From Pseudomonadota bacterium (GTDB lineage Bacteria; Pseudomonadota; Alphaproteobacteria; Micropepsales; Micropepsaceae): DNA of 64,000 nucleotides. The DNA lies in NCBI GenBank assembly GCA_018241025.1, contig JAFEEQ010000011.1, positions 248,001 through 312,000 of the forward strand, in the 5' to 3' direction. This document shows positions 15,542 to 24,676 of this stretch, piece by piece. Positions within the stretch are counted from its first letter, which is position 1; each line of letters starts with the position of its first letter. The notes beneath the pieces are model-generated. The model was not told the origin of the DNA. It made no database searches and worked only from the letters and a program-made list of their open reading frames with translations. The translations under genes were made by a program, and so were the position numbers.

Positions 15542-17499
15542 ACTTCGACGACGAATTCGAGCCGAAGCTCGGCAAGATCAGGCACGGTGGCAGCAAGACC
15601 GGGCGGCGCTATCTGCAACGTGTGCTGCAGGCCGCAACGCTGGCCGGCAAGAGCCGCTCGGGAAGGAAATTCCACGGCAACCGCATCGGCCGCGGCGCCG
15701 GTGTTGGCCGGGTGCTGTCGGAACGCGACCGCTACGCGGCCTTCCGTGCGCGCCGCGTGATCGTCAAATCGCGCGTGATCAGACTGAAAGGCACGGGCCT
15801 CAAGGCGGCAGCACAGCACCTGCGATATATCCAGCGCGATGGCGTAACGCGGGATGGCCAGGCCGGGCAGCTCTATGACGCCAGCGACGATCGGACCGAG
15901 AGCAAGGATTTCCTCGGCCGCTGCGGCGATGATCGCCACCAGTTCCGGATCATCGTTTCAGCGGAAGACGGCGCGGAGTACGACGATCTCAAGCCGGTCA
16001 CGCGGCGCCTGATGCAGCAGATGGAGGAAGACCTCGGCACAAAGCTCGATTGGGTTGCCGTCGATCATTTCAACACCGGCCATCCCCATACGCATATCGT
16101 GCTGCGCGGCAAGGACGACCGGGGAAAGGATCTGGTCATCGCCCGCGACTACATGGCCGAAGGCATGCGCGAGCGCGCGTGCGAAATCGTATCCCTTGAT
16201 CTGGGTCCGAAGTCGGATCGGGAAATCGAAGACCGGCTAAGGGGCGAAGTGGAACAGGAACGGCTCACAAGCCTGGACCGCGACTTGCTGCGGCGCGTGA
16301 ATGAGGACGGTATCGTGGCACCCGAAGCCGGCACGCGAGATGCTTTCCGCCAGTCGCTGAGAGCCGGACGCCTGCAAAAGCTGAAACGGTTCGGGCTTGC
16401 CGAGGAGCTTAACCCGGGACGTTGGCAGCTTGCCGACGGTGTCGAAACGACGCTGCGCCGAATGGGGGAGCGCGGTGACATCATCAAGACCTTGCATCGT
16501 GACCTCACGGCCGCCGGTGTGGCGCGGTTGATGACGGACTATGCGATCTTCGACGCGGGCGAGCCCGGAGCGAAGCCCCTGATCGGACGTCTGGCCGCAC
16601 GCGGATTGTCCGATGAGCTGAATGATCGGCACTACGCGATTGTCGATGGTTTGGACGGTCGCGCGCACTATGTGGAACTCGGAGAGGCGCGCGACGACGT
16701 TCCGGTGGGGTCGATCGTGCAAATACGAAGCCGTGAGGCAGAGCCGAGGGAGGTCGACCGGACAGTCGCACGGATCGCCGAACAGAACGGCGGTCGCTAT
16801 AGCGCCGAACTGCACAGGCAGGCCGACACATCAGCCTCGCGCGAATTCGTGCAGACGCACATCCGCCGTCTGGAGGCGATGCGACGCCTCGCAGGCGCGG
16901 CTGAACGGGAGGCCGACGGCTCTTGGAAGATCGCATCGGACCACCTCGCGAGGGCGGCTGTCTTCGAGCGCGATCAGTCGGGCAAGGTGCCGATAACTGT
17001 CGAACTTCTCTCGCGGGTGCCGTTGCAACAGCAGATCGGTGCTGAGGGCGCGACGTGGCTCGACCGGACACTGGCTGGCGGTCGCGATGCGGAGATTCGC
17101 GACTCTGGCTTCGGGCACGAAGCCCGAGCCGCGCTGTCACGTCGCCGGCAGTGGTTGATTGCGCAAGGCTTCGCGGAAGCCATGGGTGATCGGACGGTCT
17201 ATCGAGCGGACACGTTAACAGCGTTGGCCCAGCGTGAGCTTGCGAAGGCAGGCGGCAATATTGCGCGCGAGACTGGCCTCGCCTACGCCGAAGCCGGCGG
17301 AAAGATCGAGGGTACTTATCGGCGCTCCATCGAACTTACGAGCGGCAAATACGCAGTGATCGAAAAGAGCCGCGAGTTCACGCTAGTGCCATGGCGCCCA
17401 GCGCTGGAGCGCTACGTTGGCAAGGTCGTCGCCGGCCTCAAGCGCGGCGACTCGATTTCCTGGTCGCTTGGGCGGCAGCGCGGGCCTGGAGTTTCCTGA
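15538..17499 (+). CDS. Relaxase/mobilisation nuclease with DUF3363 C-terminal domain
   Basis: The 653-residue relaxase starts conjugation by nicking oriT and remaining covalently attached to the strand. The N-terminal catalytic domain carries the metal-binding His triad in DHFNTGHPHTHIVLRG (about residues 175-190). The C-terminal half, about residues 300-650, is the DUF3363 region found in many alphaproteobacterial ICE relaxases. A basic N-terminus (residues 10-85) may contact oriT. The catalytic Tyr cannot be assigned with confidence; Y101 or Y109 are candidates. Confidence 0.92.
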   Translation: MNFDDEFEPKLGKIRHGGSKTGRRYLQRVLQAATLAGKSRSGRKFHGNRIGRGAGVGRVLSERDRYAAFRARRVIVKSRVIRLKGTGLKAAAQHLRYIQRDGVTRDGQAGQLYDASDDRTESKDFLGRCGDDRHQFRIIVSAEDGAEYDDLKPVTRRLMQQMEEDLGTKLDWVAVDHFNTGHPHTHIVLRGKDDRGKDLVIARDYMAEGMRERACEIVSLDLGPKSDREIEDRLRGEVEQERLTSLDRDLLRRVNEDGIVAPEAGTRDAFRQSLRAGRLQKLKRFGLAEELNPGRWQLADGVETTLRRMGERGDIIKTLHRDLTAAGVARLMTDYAIFDAGEPGAKPLIGRLAARGLSDELNDRHYAIVDGLDGRAHYVELGEARDDVPVGSIVQIRSREAEPREVDRTVARIAEQNGGRYSAELHRQADTSASREFVQTHIRRLEAMRRLAGAAEREADGSWKIASDHLARAAVFERDQSGKVPITVELLSRVPLQQQIGAEGATWLDRTLAGGRDAEIRDSGFGHEARAALSRRRQWLIAQGFAEAMGDRTVYRADTLTALAQRELAKAGGNIARETGLAYAEAGGKIEGTYRRSIELTSGKYAVIEKSREFTLVPWRPALERYVGKVVAGLKRGDSISWSLGRQRGPGVS

Positions 17500-17672
17500 G
17501 CCCCGAAAGGTCGGCTATGTCTCTTCCACTGGGGATGTCGGCGACCGCATTGCTGAGCCGCTTGGAATATTTCCCAGTGCAAGCTGACTGCATCGTCTGG
17601 CTTTCTGGCTTGACCGAAAGCCCGCTTTCAGGCTCGGATCATCTGGCTGATTTGCTCAAAGAAGGGGCGGCA

Positions 17673-17885
17673 ATGGAGGGAGACAGGGCCTCGCCGAGGA
17701 AAGCGAAACGCCAAGCGCGACCGGCTGCCGGCGAAACCGAAACGCTGAACTTCAAGGTCACGGGTGAATTCAAGCGGGAGTTCAAAGGGTATGCCGTGGG
17801 TCGCGGCGTGACGATGGTCGACCTGCTGAAGGAAGGCTTTGAACTTTCAAAGAAAAAGCATCGCGGCGGGTCGGGAGCAGCATGA
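17673..17885 (+). CDS. Small RHH-like ICE protein (70 aa)
   Basis: A basic N-terminus (residues 1-25) is followed by ETETLNFKVTGEFKREFKGY and GVTMVDLLKEGFELSKKK. This resembles the beta-strand plus two helices of ribbon-helix-helix proteins and is recurrent between the relaxase and traG on related elements, usually after a parA gene. No parA remains here. I chose the ATG at 17673, which is where the recognisable protein begins. It may bind DNA for partition or transfer control. Confidence 0.6.
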   Translation: MEGDRASPRKAKRQARPAAGETETLNFKVTGEFKREFKGYAVGRGVTMVDLLKEGFELSKKKHRGGSGAA

Positions 17886-17988
17886 GCAATTGCTTCCTGC
17901 CACGAGTGAGCGTCAACCTATTACCCCGACGGCTATGTTCGTGGTATGTTCTCATCCCTCGAATCGCAACGCCGGGAGGCTCGAATAG

Positions 17989-20900
17989 ATGAATGAGCCA
18001 CTCCAAACCTGGCTCGAACGTCTTGGATACGCTGATGAGCCTCAATGGCTTCATCGCGCGGAAGCGGATGTCCCGCGAACCCATGCCTATTCCCGCGAGT
18101 TGCGGACGCTCTTAAGCCTGCAGGGCGGCATACGCGCCAAGGCGGTCTTCGACGTCGAGGGCGTTCCGTCCGTCGCATTCCTAGCAAGCGACGATGGCCA
18201 GCCGCTCTCGAACCAGGCGCTCGATGAAATTCGTCAGAAGGTCTGGAATCAAAATCTCATCAACATTGTCATAGATGTTTCCGTCGACCGAGCTCAAGTC
18301 ATGCCGGCACGCCGTCTTCGCGATGGGTTCAAGGCGCTCTCTGTAGCCGATGCGCGCTCAGACGGCGAATTCTCTGCGCTCGACATCTCTTCGGCAAATG
18401 TCGTGCGGCGACTTCCCGACTGGTTCGACACCAAGGCGCGCGTCGACAGTCGGCTACTCGCCAACCTGTCAGAGGCTGTCAAGCAGCTGAGCAAGTCGGG
18501 ATTTGACGGGCGTGCAGGTGCCGATCGACAGCGACAGCGCGCCGAACTGCTGATGGGACAGGTGATGTTCCTGTCCTATCTCGAGCATCGGGAGATCGTC
18601 GGCGAAACCTATCGCAAGCGGCGAAATGTTGTCGGCCTCCACGAACTGGTCGCGCAGTCCAACCGCGAAGGCGTGCGCCATCTGATCGACTCTCTGCAGG
18701 GGGACTTCAACGGCGACTTTCTGAGCGATGATCGGCACGATCCGTGGGGTGTATTGAATCGGACCGGGTTCGAATTACTCCACGCTTTCCTCAGTCGGAC
18801 GGATCTCAAGACTGGGCAAGGCGATTTTTGGAACTACGACTTCAAGTTCATCCCTGTGGAACTGCTCTCAGGACTCTACGAATCGTTTCTCTCCCCGGAC
18901 GTGCAAGCACGCACCGGCGCCTACTACACGCCGAGACATCTTGCGACGCTTGCCGTCGACCAGGCCCTTGTGGCGTCGCCGGACCCTTTGGCGGAAACAG
19001 TCTTCGACGGCGCATGCGGTTCCGGAATTCTGCTGACCACCATCTATCGCCGCCTGATCGCGCTCAAGGAGGCACGCGATGGCGGACCACTTAGCTTCAA
19101 AGGCCGACGCGATCTTCTGGTTCAGAAGATTTTTGGCGCGGACATTCATCAAATGGCCTGTCGGGTGACGGCGTTCAGCCTCTACCTGTCGCTGCTTGAG
19201 GGACTCGATCCGGCAGACATCATGGAGGCACAGAAGACCGGCGGAGCGAAACTCCCCAATCTCGCGGGAAAAAATCTCCTTCACGGCGACGAGGCGGACA
19301 TCTTCAATCCGGAGCACGGATTTGCCCGCAAGCGTTTCTCCCTCGCGATCTCAAATCCGCCATGGGGCGAAGCCTCCGGCCGTAGCGAGACGTCCGCAGA
19401 CAAATGGAAAGCCCAAGCGGGAGCGCAGGTCGCTCTTCGGCAGATTGCGGCGGCCTTTGCCCTCCGCGTGCTGGACTTTGTCGACGCCAACGGCCGCATC
19501 TGTCTCATCTTGCCGATCGGTTTGTTTCTCGCGCCGACAAACGCAAAATTCATAGCATCATTGTTTACCGCAGTGCGGCCGGACCGCTTGATAAACTTCG
19601 GCGATCTTCAGGCGCTTCTGTTCCCAAGCGCTGAGCACACTTGTCACGTCTTCTTGGCATCGCGGCGCACCAGCAGCGAAGGCCCGGCGTTTGGTGAGGT
19701 GTTCGACTACTGCGTGCCGAAAGCGGATGTGAGTTTAGCGTTTGGGCGACTGACCATGCAGTCGGCCGATCGACAGATGCTGCAAACATTGTCGGTGATC
19801 GATGACCCGAGAATACTGGTGACCCTGATGTGGGGAAATCCGGCCGACATTGCGCTCATTGGCAGGTTGGCGGGTCACGGCACATTGGACGATTTGTGTG
19901 GCACCGGTTCTTCGGCGCGGCTCGTGGCGCGCAAGGGGATTCATACGGCGGATGCCAGTCGTGATGCCGTGGATGCTGGACCATTGCGGCGGATGCGGTT
20001 TGTGCCGGTCGAGGCATTGGGCGCGCGCTCACCTGTGCTGCATCCCGATCTGCTGACCGCATGGCCTAGGGACCATGCAACGGTTGTCGGTCTGGATGAT
20101 CGCATACGAGCTGTGTTCAAGGGCCCACGGGTTCTTTTCACCGATGGCTTTTCAAGGGAAGACCTGTCCATTCGTGCCGTGTATTACGATGGGCCCGCGT
20201 CCTTCACTCATAGCATAGCAGTCATTGCCGGAGACGAGGAAGACGCGCCCCTGCTTAAGCTCCTGGCGGCGTTCCTGCGGTCCAGTCTGGCACAGTACTT
20301 CTTGATGATGACCGCTTGGAAAATGCTTTGCGAGCGCAATGCCGTTCATCTGGTCGACGTTCAGCACTTCCCATTCTTTGAACCAAGCGCCGCGCCAAAT
20401 CCGCGGAAAGCGCGCGAGGCCATGCGGCGCATTTGCGCGAGCATGAATCGCCTCGCGGCGCTTGATGAACTGGATCAGCGCCAAGCATATGAACAGGCCC
20501 GCGACGAGATCGACAGCGACGTTTTCGACTATTTCGATCTTTCGGCAGACGAGAAGGCGTTCGTTCTTGAAACCGTGAGCGTGATGCTCCCGTCGATCAG
20601 ACCACGCAGTTATTCCAGCCTGAATACTGTCGCTCAGCGGACTGCTACGAAGGCCGACATTGGCCGTTACGCTCGTGCGCTCGGTCAGTCCCTGACGGAG
20701 TGGCGCAAGCGCACCGGTGGTCGAGGTCGCTTTGATGTCGACGTCAACGCGAGCACTCCGGCACGCGCGGGCGGCATTGGCGTCGCCAAGATCGCGTTTG
20801 ACAACACCGAGACGACAGACGCTGCTGTCGCAACGACGATCGATGACCAGCTGGCCCACGCTGCACTGAATGCCGTTCGCCAAATGGGGCTGTTTGTTGT

Positions 20901-21084
20901 CCCCTCGGGCGAGTCTCTGCATCTCATACCCGACGCCTATGTGTGGTCGAACGAGGCAATATATCTTGCCCGGCCGCTTATCCGACGAAACTGGACATTG
21001 CGACAGGCCGGCCAGGACGCCGAGCACATCGTGCGAGACGTGCAGTCGCAGCATCGCCGGCGTCCCACGACGGAGGTGGCGTGA
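17989..21084 (+). CDS. Large N6-adenine DNA methyltransferase (type IIG/PglX-like architecture)
   Basis: The 1031-residue product has an N-terminal domain (residues 1-200, with KVWNQNLINIVIDVS near 80-95) and a helical linker. The N6-MTase core holds motif X TGAYYTPRHLATLAV (about 310), the SAM-binding FDGACGSGILL (about 339) and the catalytic NPPW (about 455). A C-terminal target-recognition-like half is followed by a 200-residue extension. It should methylate adenine in a specific site. No PD-(D/E)XK motif was seen in the N-terminus, so cutting activity may come from neighbours. It overlaps the next gene by 4 nt (GTGA). Confidence 0.88.
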   Translation: MNEPLQTWLERLGYADEPQWLHRAEADVPRTHAYSRELRTLLSLQGGIRAKAVFDVEGVPSVAFLASDDGQPLSNQALDEIRQKVWNQNLINIVIDVSVDRAQVMPARRLRDGFKALSVADARSDGEFSALDISSANVVRRLPDWFDTKARVDSRLLANLSEAVKQLSKSGFDGRAGADRQRQRAELLMGQVMFLSYLEHREIVGETYRKRRNVVGLHELVAQSNREGVRHLIDSLQGDFNGDFLSDDRHDPWGVLNRTGFELLHAFLSRTDLKTGQGDFWNYDFKFIPVELLSGLYESFLSPDVQARTGAYYTPRHLATLAVDQALVASPDPLAETVFDGACGSGILLTTIYRRLIALKEARDGGPLSFKGRRDLLVQKIFGADIHQMACRVTAFSLYLSLLEGLDPADIMEAQKTGGAKLPNLAGKNLLHGDEADIFNPEHGFARKRFSLAISNPPWGEASGRSETSADKWKAQAGAQVALRQIAAAFALRVLDFVDANGRICLILPIGLFLAPTNAKFIASLFTAVRPDRLINFGDLQALLFPSAEHTCHVFLASRRTSSEGPAFGEVFDYCVPKADVSLAFGRLTMQSADRQMLQTLSVIDDPRILVTLMWGNPADIALIGRLAGHGTLDDLCGTGSSARLVARKGIHTADASRDAVDAGPLRRMRFVPVEALGARSPVLHPDLLTAWPRDHATVVGLDDRIRAVFKGPRVLFTDGFSREDLSIRAVYYDGPASFTHSIAVIAGDEEDAPLLKLLAAFLRSSLAQYFLMMTAWKMLCERNAVHLVDVQHFPFFEPSAAPNPRKAREAMRRICASMNRLAALDELDQRQAYEQARDEIDSDVFDYFDLSADEKAFVLETVSVMLPSIRPRSYSSLNTVAQRTATKADIGRYARALGQSLTEWRKRTGGRGRFDVDVNASTPARAGGIGVAKIAFDNTETTDAAVATTIDDQLAHAALNAVRQMGLFVVPSGESLHLIPDAYVWSNEAIYLARPLIRRNWTLRQAGQDAEHIVRDVQSQHRRRPTTEVA

Positions 21085-21755
21085 GCGCGGCTCAGACCAT
21101 ACCGGATGCGCAATGGTTTGGTGCCTTTCCGGTGGACACCGCGGCGCAAGCGGCGGCGGCGATCTGCAAGAGCTGGGAATTCTTAACCACCAAACCGCTG
21201 CATTTCAATCCAAAGATGACGGAGCCTCGGCTGACCAAGGCCGTCAAGATTCATGTGGAGCAGGTGACGGCGCGCCAGGCCGGTCTCCTGGGCATGTGGG
21301 CCGCTGAGAACGTGATTGGCGTGATAGACGAGACAAGCGGAAAAGTTACGGACGAGCGCCGCACGGATATCACTTATGGATGGACGAATGTGCAAGCCGG
21401 GTTCCAGCTTGTCTTCGAATTTAAGAAATTGACGCGACATGCAAAGTCCCGCGCCAGCTATGTCGGCCCGAGTGGTATGGGCCGATTTGTGACAGGACTC
21501 TATAGTAAGGGTCAGCCGATGGCTGCCATGGTTGGAATCTTAATCGATGCGCATGACACGATTGTGCCTCCGCTGGTCAAAATACTCGAAGCAACAACAT
21601 CTACGACCGCACTAAAATCGATTATGGTCGATGGAAAGGTGTGTAAGGCGCCATCAGAGTTATTTGGAGAGGCGGAATTCGATACGGCGCACACGCGCGC
21701 ACCCGAGATGGACACAATACGCATCGCCCATTTGTTTTTGCGCTTTCCAGCTTAG
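21081..21755 (+). CDS. Putative PD-(D/E)XK-fold protein, partner of the methyltransferase
   Basis: The 224-residue protein has no family I can name. A candidate nuclease core is Glu60 (KIHVEQVTARQAG), Asp96 (ERRTDITYGW) and Glu113-x-Lys115 (LVFEFKKL), which fits the spacing and hydrophobic strands of PD-(D/E)XK enzymes. GRFVTGLYSKGQPMAAMVG follows. The GTG at 21081 overlaps the methyltransferase stop, implying translational coupling and a stoichiometric partner. I infer a restriction subunit. It could also be a non-catalytic specificity or regulatory subunit. Confidence 0.6.
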   Translation: MSAAQTIPDAQWFGAFPVDTAAQAAAAICKSWEFLTTKPLHFNPKMTEPRLTKAVKIHVEQVTARQAGLLGMWAAENVIGVIDETSGKVTDERRTDITYGWTNVQAGFQLVFEFKKLTRHAKSRASYVGPSGMGRFVTGLYSKGQPMAAMVGILIDAHDTIVPPLVKILEATTSTTALKSIMVDGKVCKAPSELFGEAEFDTAHTRAPEMDTIRIAHLFLRFPA

Positions 21756-21774
21756 GACAGGCTTGGAGAATGTC

Positions 21775-23184
21775 ATGGCGTTCACGGGAGCGGCCTCGCC
21801 ATCAGCAAAATACGTTTGCTCGACGTGCATTGATGACTTTGTCGTAAAGGCGGAGATCGAAGCAGGCGGCCGACGGCGGGCGTGCAGCTACTGCAAATCG
21901 GCGGGAAGAGCTGTCGCAATCGAACAAGTCGCAGATCGCGTCGATGATGTTTATTCCAGTATGGTCGGAGAAGTCGAGTACACGCCATATTTTCCAGACG
22001 ACTCCGACAAGGTTGAATCACGTCAGAACGGGTCGCTACCGTCGCAAATCGTAACGGATATGTTGGAATGCGCCTATGACGACATCGCCGAAGACATCGT
22101 GAACGAGCTTTCCGATCGGCATGGCCAGCAAGAGGTCATGGACGGCGGCACCGATCGATACGACAATAGCAATGATATTTTTGAGATCTTCATCCCCCGA
22201 TCCAGCGAGATCAAAGAGACGTGGCAATCCTTCTGCGTTTCCATCCGACACAGCCGAAGGTATTTTAACGAAGAGGCGGCTGATCTGCTGCGGGAAATAC
22301 TAGACCCTATCCTCAGTGCGCAGGGAGCTGGCAAGGAGAGCGCGGTCAAGGAAGTTGAGGCGGGTGCGAACCTCTATCGCGGACGCATGGCCAATACTGC
22401 GGCGACGCGGCAAGCAATCCTTGCCAAACCGATCAACGAGCTGGGGGCGTCGCCAAAGGAGCTTAACACGCATGGCCGCATGAACGCGGCAGGAATCCCT
22501 GTCTTCTACGGGAGCTTCGATGCCAAGACTTGCGTCGCTGAGTTGAGAGGGCCGGTCGGCGGCACGGCGGCTGTCGGGAAATTTGAGACGTTGCGCACGC
22601 TTAGAGTCTTGGACCTCACCTTGCTCCGAAACGCGATGTTCAACATATCCTATTTTGACGATGAGGTCGTGCGTAAGTTCGCCTACAACCGCTTTCTCCG
22701 AGGTTTCCACAAAGAGATCAAGAAGTCGGTAATCCCCGGGGCGGAGACACTTGACTATCTGCCGACCCAGTTTGTGGCTGAGTATCTTTGGACGAAGGTT
22801 GATCCGCCCCTGGACGGCCTCATTTACGGCTCCGCACAGATATCAGATGCGATGGCGAAAAATATTGCGCTATTTCCGCACGCTTGCACGGCAGAAGGTT
22901 GGTATGAAGAGCTTCATCCGAAAAAGGATATGGTGCAGAAACCTGCAAAGGTAGTCGAAGACTTCGTCGACATTTTTTCTGAGCCAGTCCTGGAAAGCGT
23001 TGGCGTTGAAGCAGCTCAGCCTTCAGCGTCAAACGCAACGCTCCGGCTGTTGCAGGATGAAACCCTCATTATCGACATTCGCGGCATTGCCTACGATGTG
23101 CACGAGCGAAGTGCTCGAAACTATGAGTTCGAGGCGCGCTATGGCGACGGCGATGATGATGAAGACTACGAAGACCCGGAGTAG
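21775..23184 (+). CDS. Zinc-ribbon HEPN/RES-domain protein, putative NAD+-degrading effector
   Basis: The 469-residue product starts with a CxxC-CxxC zinc ribbon (Cys15, 18, 37, 40), the N-terminal module found in HEPN/RES proteins, and a helical region to about residue 190. A RES domain follows: Arg202 (LYRGR), Tyr245 (VFYGS), Glu256 (CVAEL) and Ser353 (LIYGSAQ, then NIALF). RES toxins hydrolyse or phosphorolyse NAD+ and stop growth. No XRE/Res antitoxin gene is adjacent, which argues for an abortive-infection effector rather than a classical toxin-antitoxin pair. The start at 21775 has a GGAGA site. Confidence 0.82.
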   Translation: MAFTGAASPSAKYVCSTCIDDFVVKAEIEAGGRRRACSYCKSAGRAVAIEQVADRVDDVYSSMVGEVEYTPYFPDDSDKVESRQNGSLPSQIVTDMLECAYDDIAEDIVNELSDRHGQQEVMDGGTDRYDNSNDIFEIFIPRSSEIKETWQSFCVSIRHSRRYFNEEAADLLREILDPILSAQGAGKESAVKEVEAGANLYRGRMANTAATRQAILAKPINELGASPKELNTHGRMNAAGIPVFYGSFDAKTCVAELRGPVGGTAAVGKFETLRTLRVLDLTLLRNAMFNISYFDDEVVRKFAYNRFLRGFHKEIKKSVIPGAETLDYLPTQFVAEYLWTKVDPPLDGLIYGSAQISDAMAKNIALFPHACTAEGWYEELHPKKDMVQKPAKVVEDFVDIFSEPVLESVGVEAAQPSASNATLRLLQDETLIIDIRGIAYDVHERSARNYEFEARYGDGDDDEDYEDPE

Positions 23185-23269
23185 ACCGAGCCGTAGACGG
23201 CGCCAGCGGACTATTCCGTGCCCGTTGACTACCTTGGTGCATACGAAGGAAGGAGGCGTGGAGCGACAG

Positions 23270-24676
23270 ATGCACGAATTGCCGCCGTGGTTGTTCGACG
23301 TATATGCGCTTGCGCTCCCGCGCGGCCACGGTTTTGGAAATTATATACCTGTTGGGGCTTGGGGCTCGGACGATGGGCTTGCATGCGGAGTCATAACAGA
23401 GAATGTCGAGGGACGAGATCTTGGCATTCTGGTGATGCGCCGACGTGTGGACGATGTCTGGATGGTGGTCGCGGATGAGCGAGGACTGCAAAGCCGCTCC
23501 GACGCATTTGCGCGCATCAATCTGCTGGCGCGTTTGGGTCAGCCTGCCGAACCACTGCTCCCCGGAGCGCCATCCCGTCCTCCTCTGCATGACCTGCAAG
23601 GTCGGAAAGCGGGCGATGTCTTCGGACTCTTGACAGGGGCCTCCCATCACCCCGCCGCTTGGATGCTCAACCAGCTCTATTTGGCGCTCCCCAACCCGGA
23701 CAAGAACTGGGCGGCCGATTGCCAGACAGGCAATTTCCATGCGCGGCTTTGGGAAGCCCAGCTCCTTGCCTCATTTCGCGAACAGGGACTGCTGGTCACC
23801 CAGCCGTTTGAATCACCGGATTTTCGGATCGAGAACCGGCTCGGCGGCGAAGCATGGGTTGAAGCCGTCACGGCAAATCCCGCCGTACCATACAACCACG
23901 TCAACGCGCGCCTGAGCTCACCGCCGCAGACCCGCGAAGAGATATTCTTTGGACCCGCCGCTTTGCGCTTTGCAAAAACGTTGGGCAACAAACTCGTGCG
24001 CGGCTATGACCGAATGCCTCATGTCGAGGGCAAACCATTCCTGATCGCTATTGCCGATTTTCAGGCCCCGGCCTCAATGCTGTGGAGCCGCGAAGGTTTG
24101 ATTGGCTATCTCTACGGACAAGGCGCGGAAGTTAGGGAGATCGACGGTCAACGACAGGCTATGGAGACGTCTGCGTCGCTCCTCCTGGGTCCGAGCCGCT
24201 TCGCGGCGGGATTATTTGTCGACGATCGGCATGCCGAACTTTCGGCGGTAATCTTCTCGAATGCTTGCTCAATCGCAAAGTTCAATCGGGTCGCCATCTC
24301 AGGCGGTGGCGCACCGAAAGGACTGCGCTATCTTCGTATTGGCCGCTTCTACGATCGAACCGAGGGAGCACTTGAGGGCATCCCATTCTGTCTGGACGTG
24401 ACCAGCGCAGAATATCGCGCCCTTTGGCCGCAAGGCTATGAGCCATGGTCGGCTGAATTGGAGGTTTTTCACAATCCTCACGCCAAGCATCCTGTACCGT
24501 TCGAACTCTTGCCGGAAGCGACACATTGGTTTGACCAGGCCGGAGAGATGATGTGCCGAGCCGCCTATGAACATGCAATTCTGTGGTCGCAGACCAGAAT
24601 TCAGAACGATACCGACCCGGCCCCTCGGTTGGAGGATTTTGGAGTCCAAAACGCGGATAGTGCCGGTAGTGTTTAG
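23270..24676 (+). CDS. Uncharacterised protein with nuclease-like fold signature
   Basis: The 468-residue product is not one I can name. A central segment fits a PD-(D/E)XK-like core: Glu162 (RLWEAQLLASF), Asp184 (ESPDFRI) and Glu198 (WVEAVTA), where the usual Lys of ExK is replaced. So the fold may be inactive or use a migrated residue. The start is uncertain. The ATG at 23270 is 13 nt after AAGGAGG, while the GTG at 23258 is too close to that site. It overlaps the convergent DUF3800 gene by 4 nt. It may be a second nuclease or a DNA-sensing subunit. Confidence 0.55.
   Translation: MHELPPWLFDVYALALPRGHGFGNYIPVGAWGSDDGLACGVITENVEGRDLGILVMRRRVDDVWMVVADERGLQSRSDAFARINLLARLGQPAEPLLPGAPSRPPLHDLQGRKAGDVFGLLTGASHHPAAWMLNQLYLALPNPDKNWAADCQTGNFHARLWEAQLLASFREQGLLVTQPFESPDFRIENRLGGEAWVEAVTANPAVPYNHVNARLSSPPQTREEIFFGPAALRFAKTLGNKLVRGYDRMPHVEGKPFLIAIADFQAPASMLWSREGLIGYLYGQGAEVREIDGQRQAMETSASLLLGPSRFAAGLFVDDRHAELSAVIFSNACSIAKFNRVAISGGGAPKGLRYLRIGRFYDRTEGALEGIPFCLDVTSAEYRALWPQGYEPWSAELEVFHNPHAKHPVPFELLPEATHWFDQAGEMMCRAAYEHAILWSQTRIQNDTDPAPRLEDFGVQNADSAGSV

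Noticed and set aside
17989..21084. Assignment of the large methyltransferase to BREX (PglX) or DISARM
   Set aside because: The core motifs are similar, but none of the other hallmark genes (PglZ, BrxC, DrmA/B) is nearby, so only a generic type IIG/PglX-like architecture is stated.
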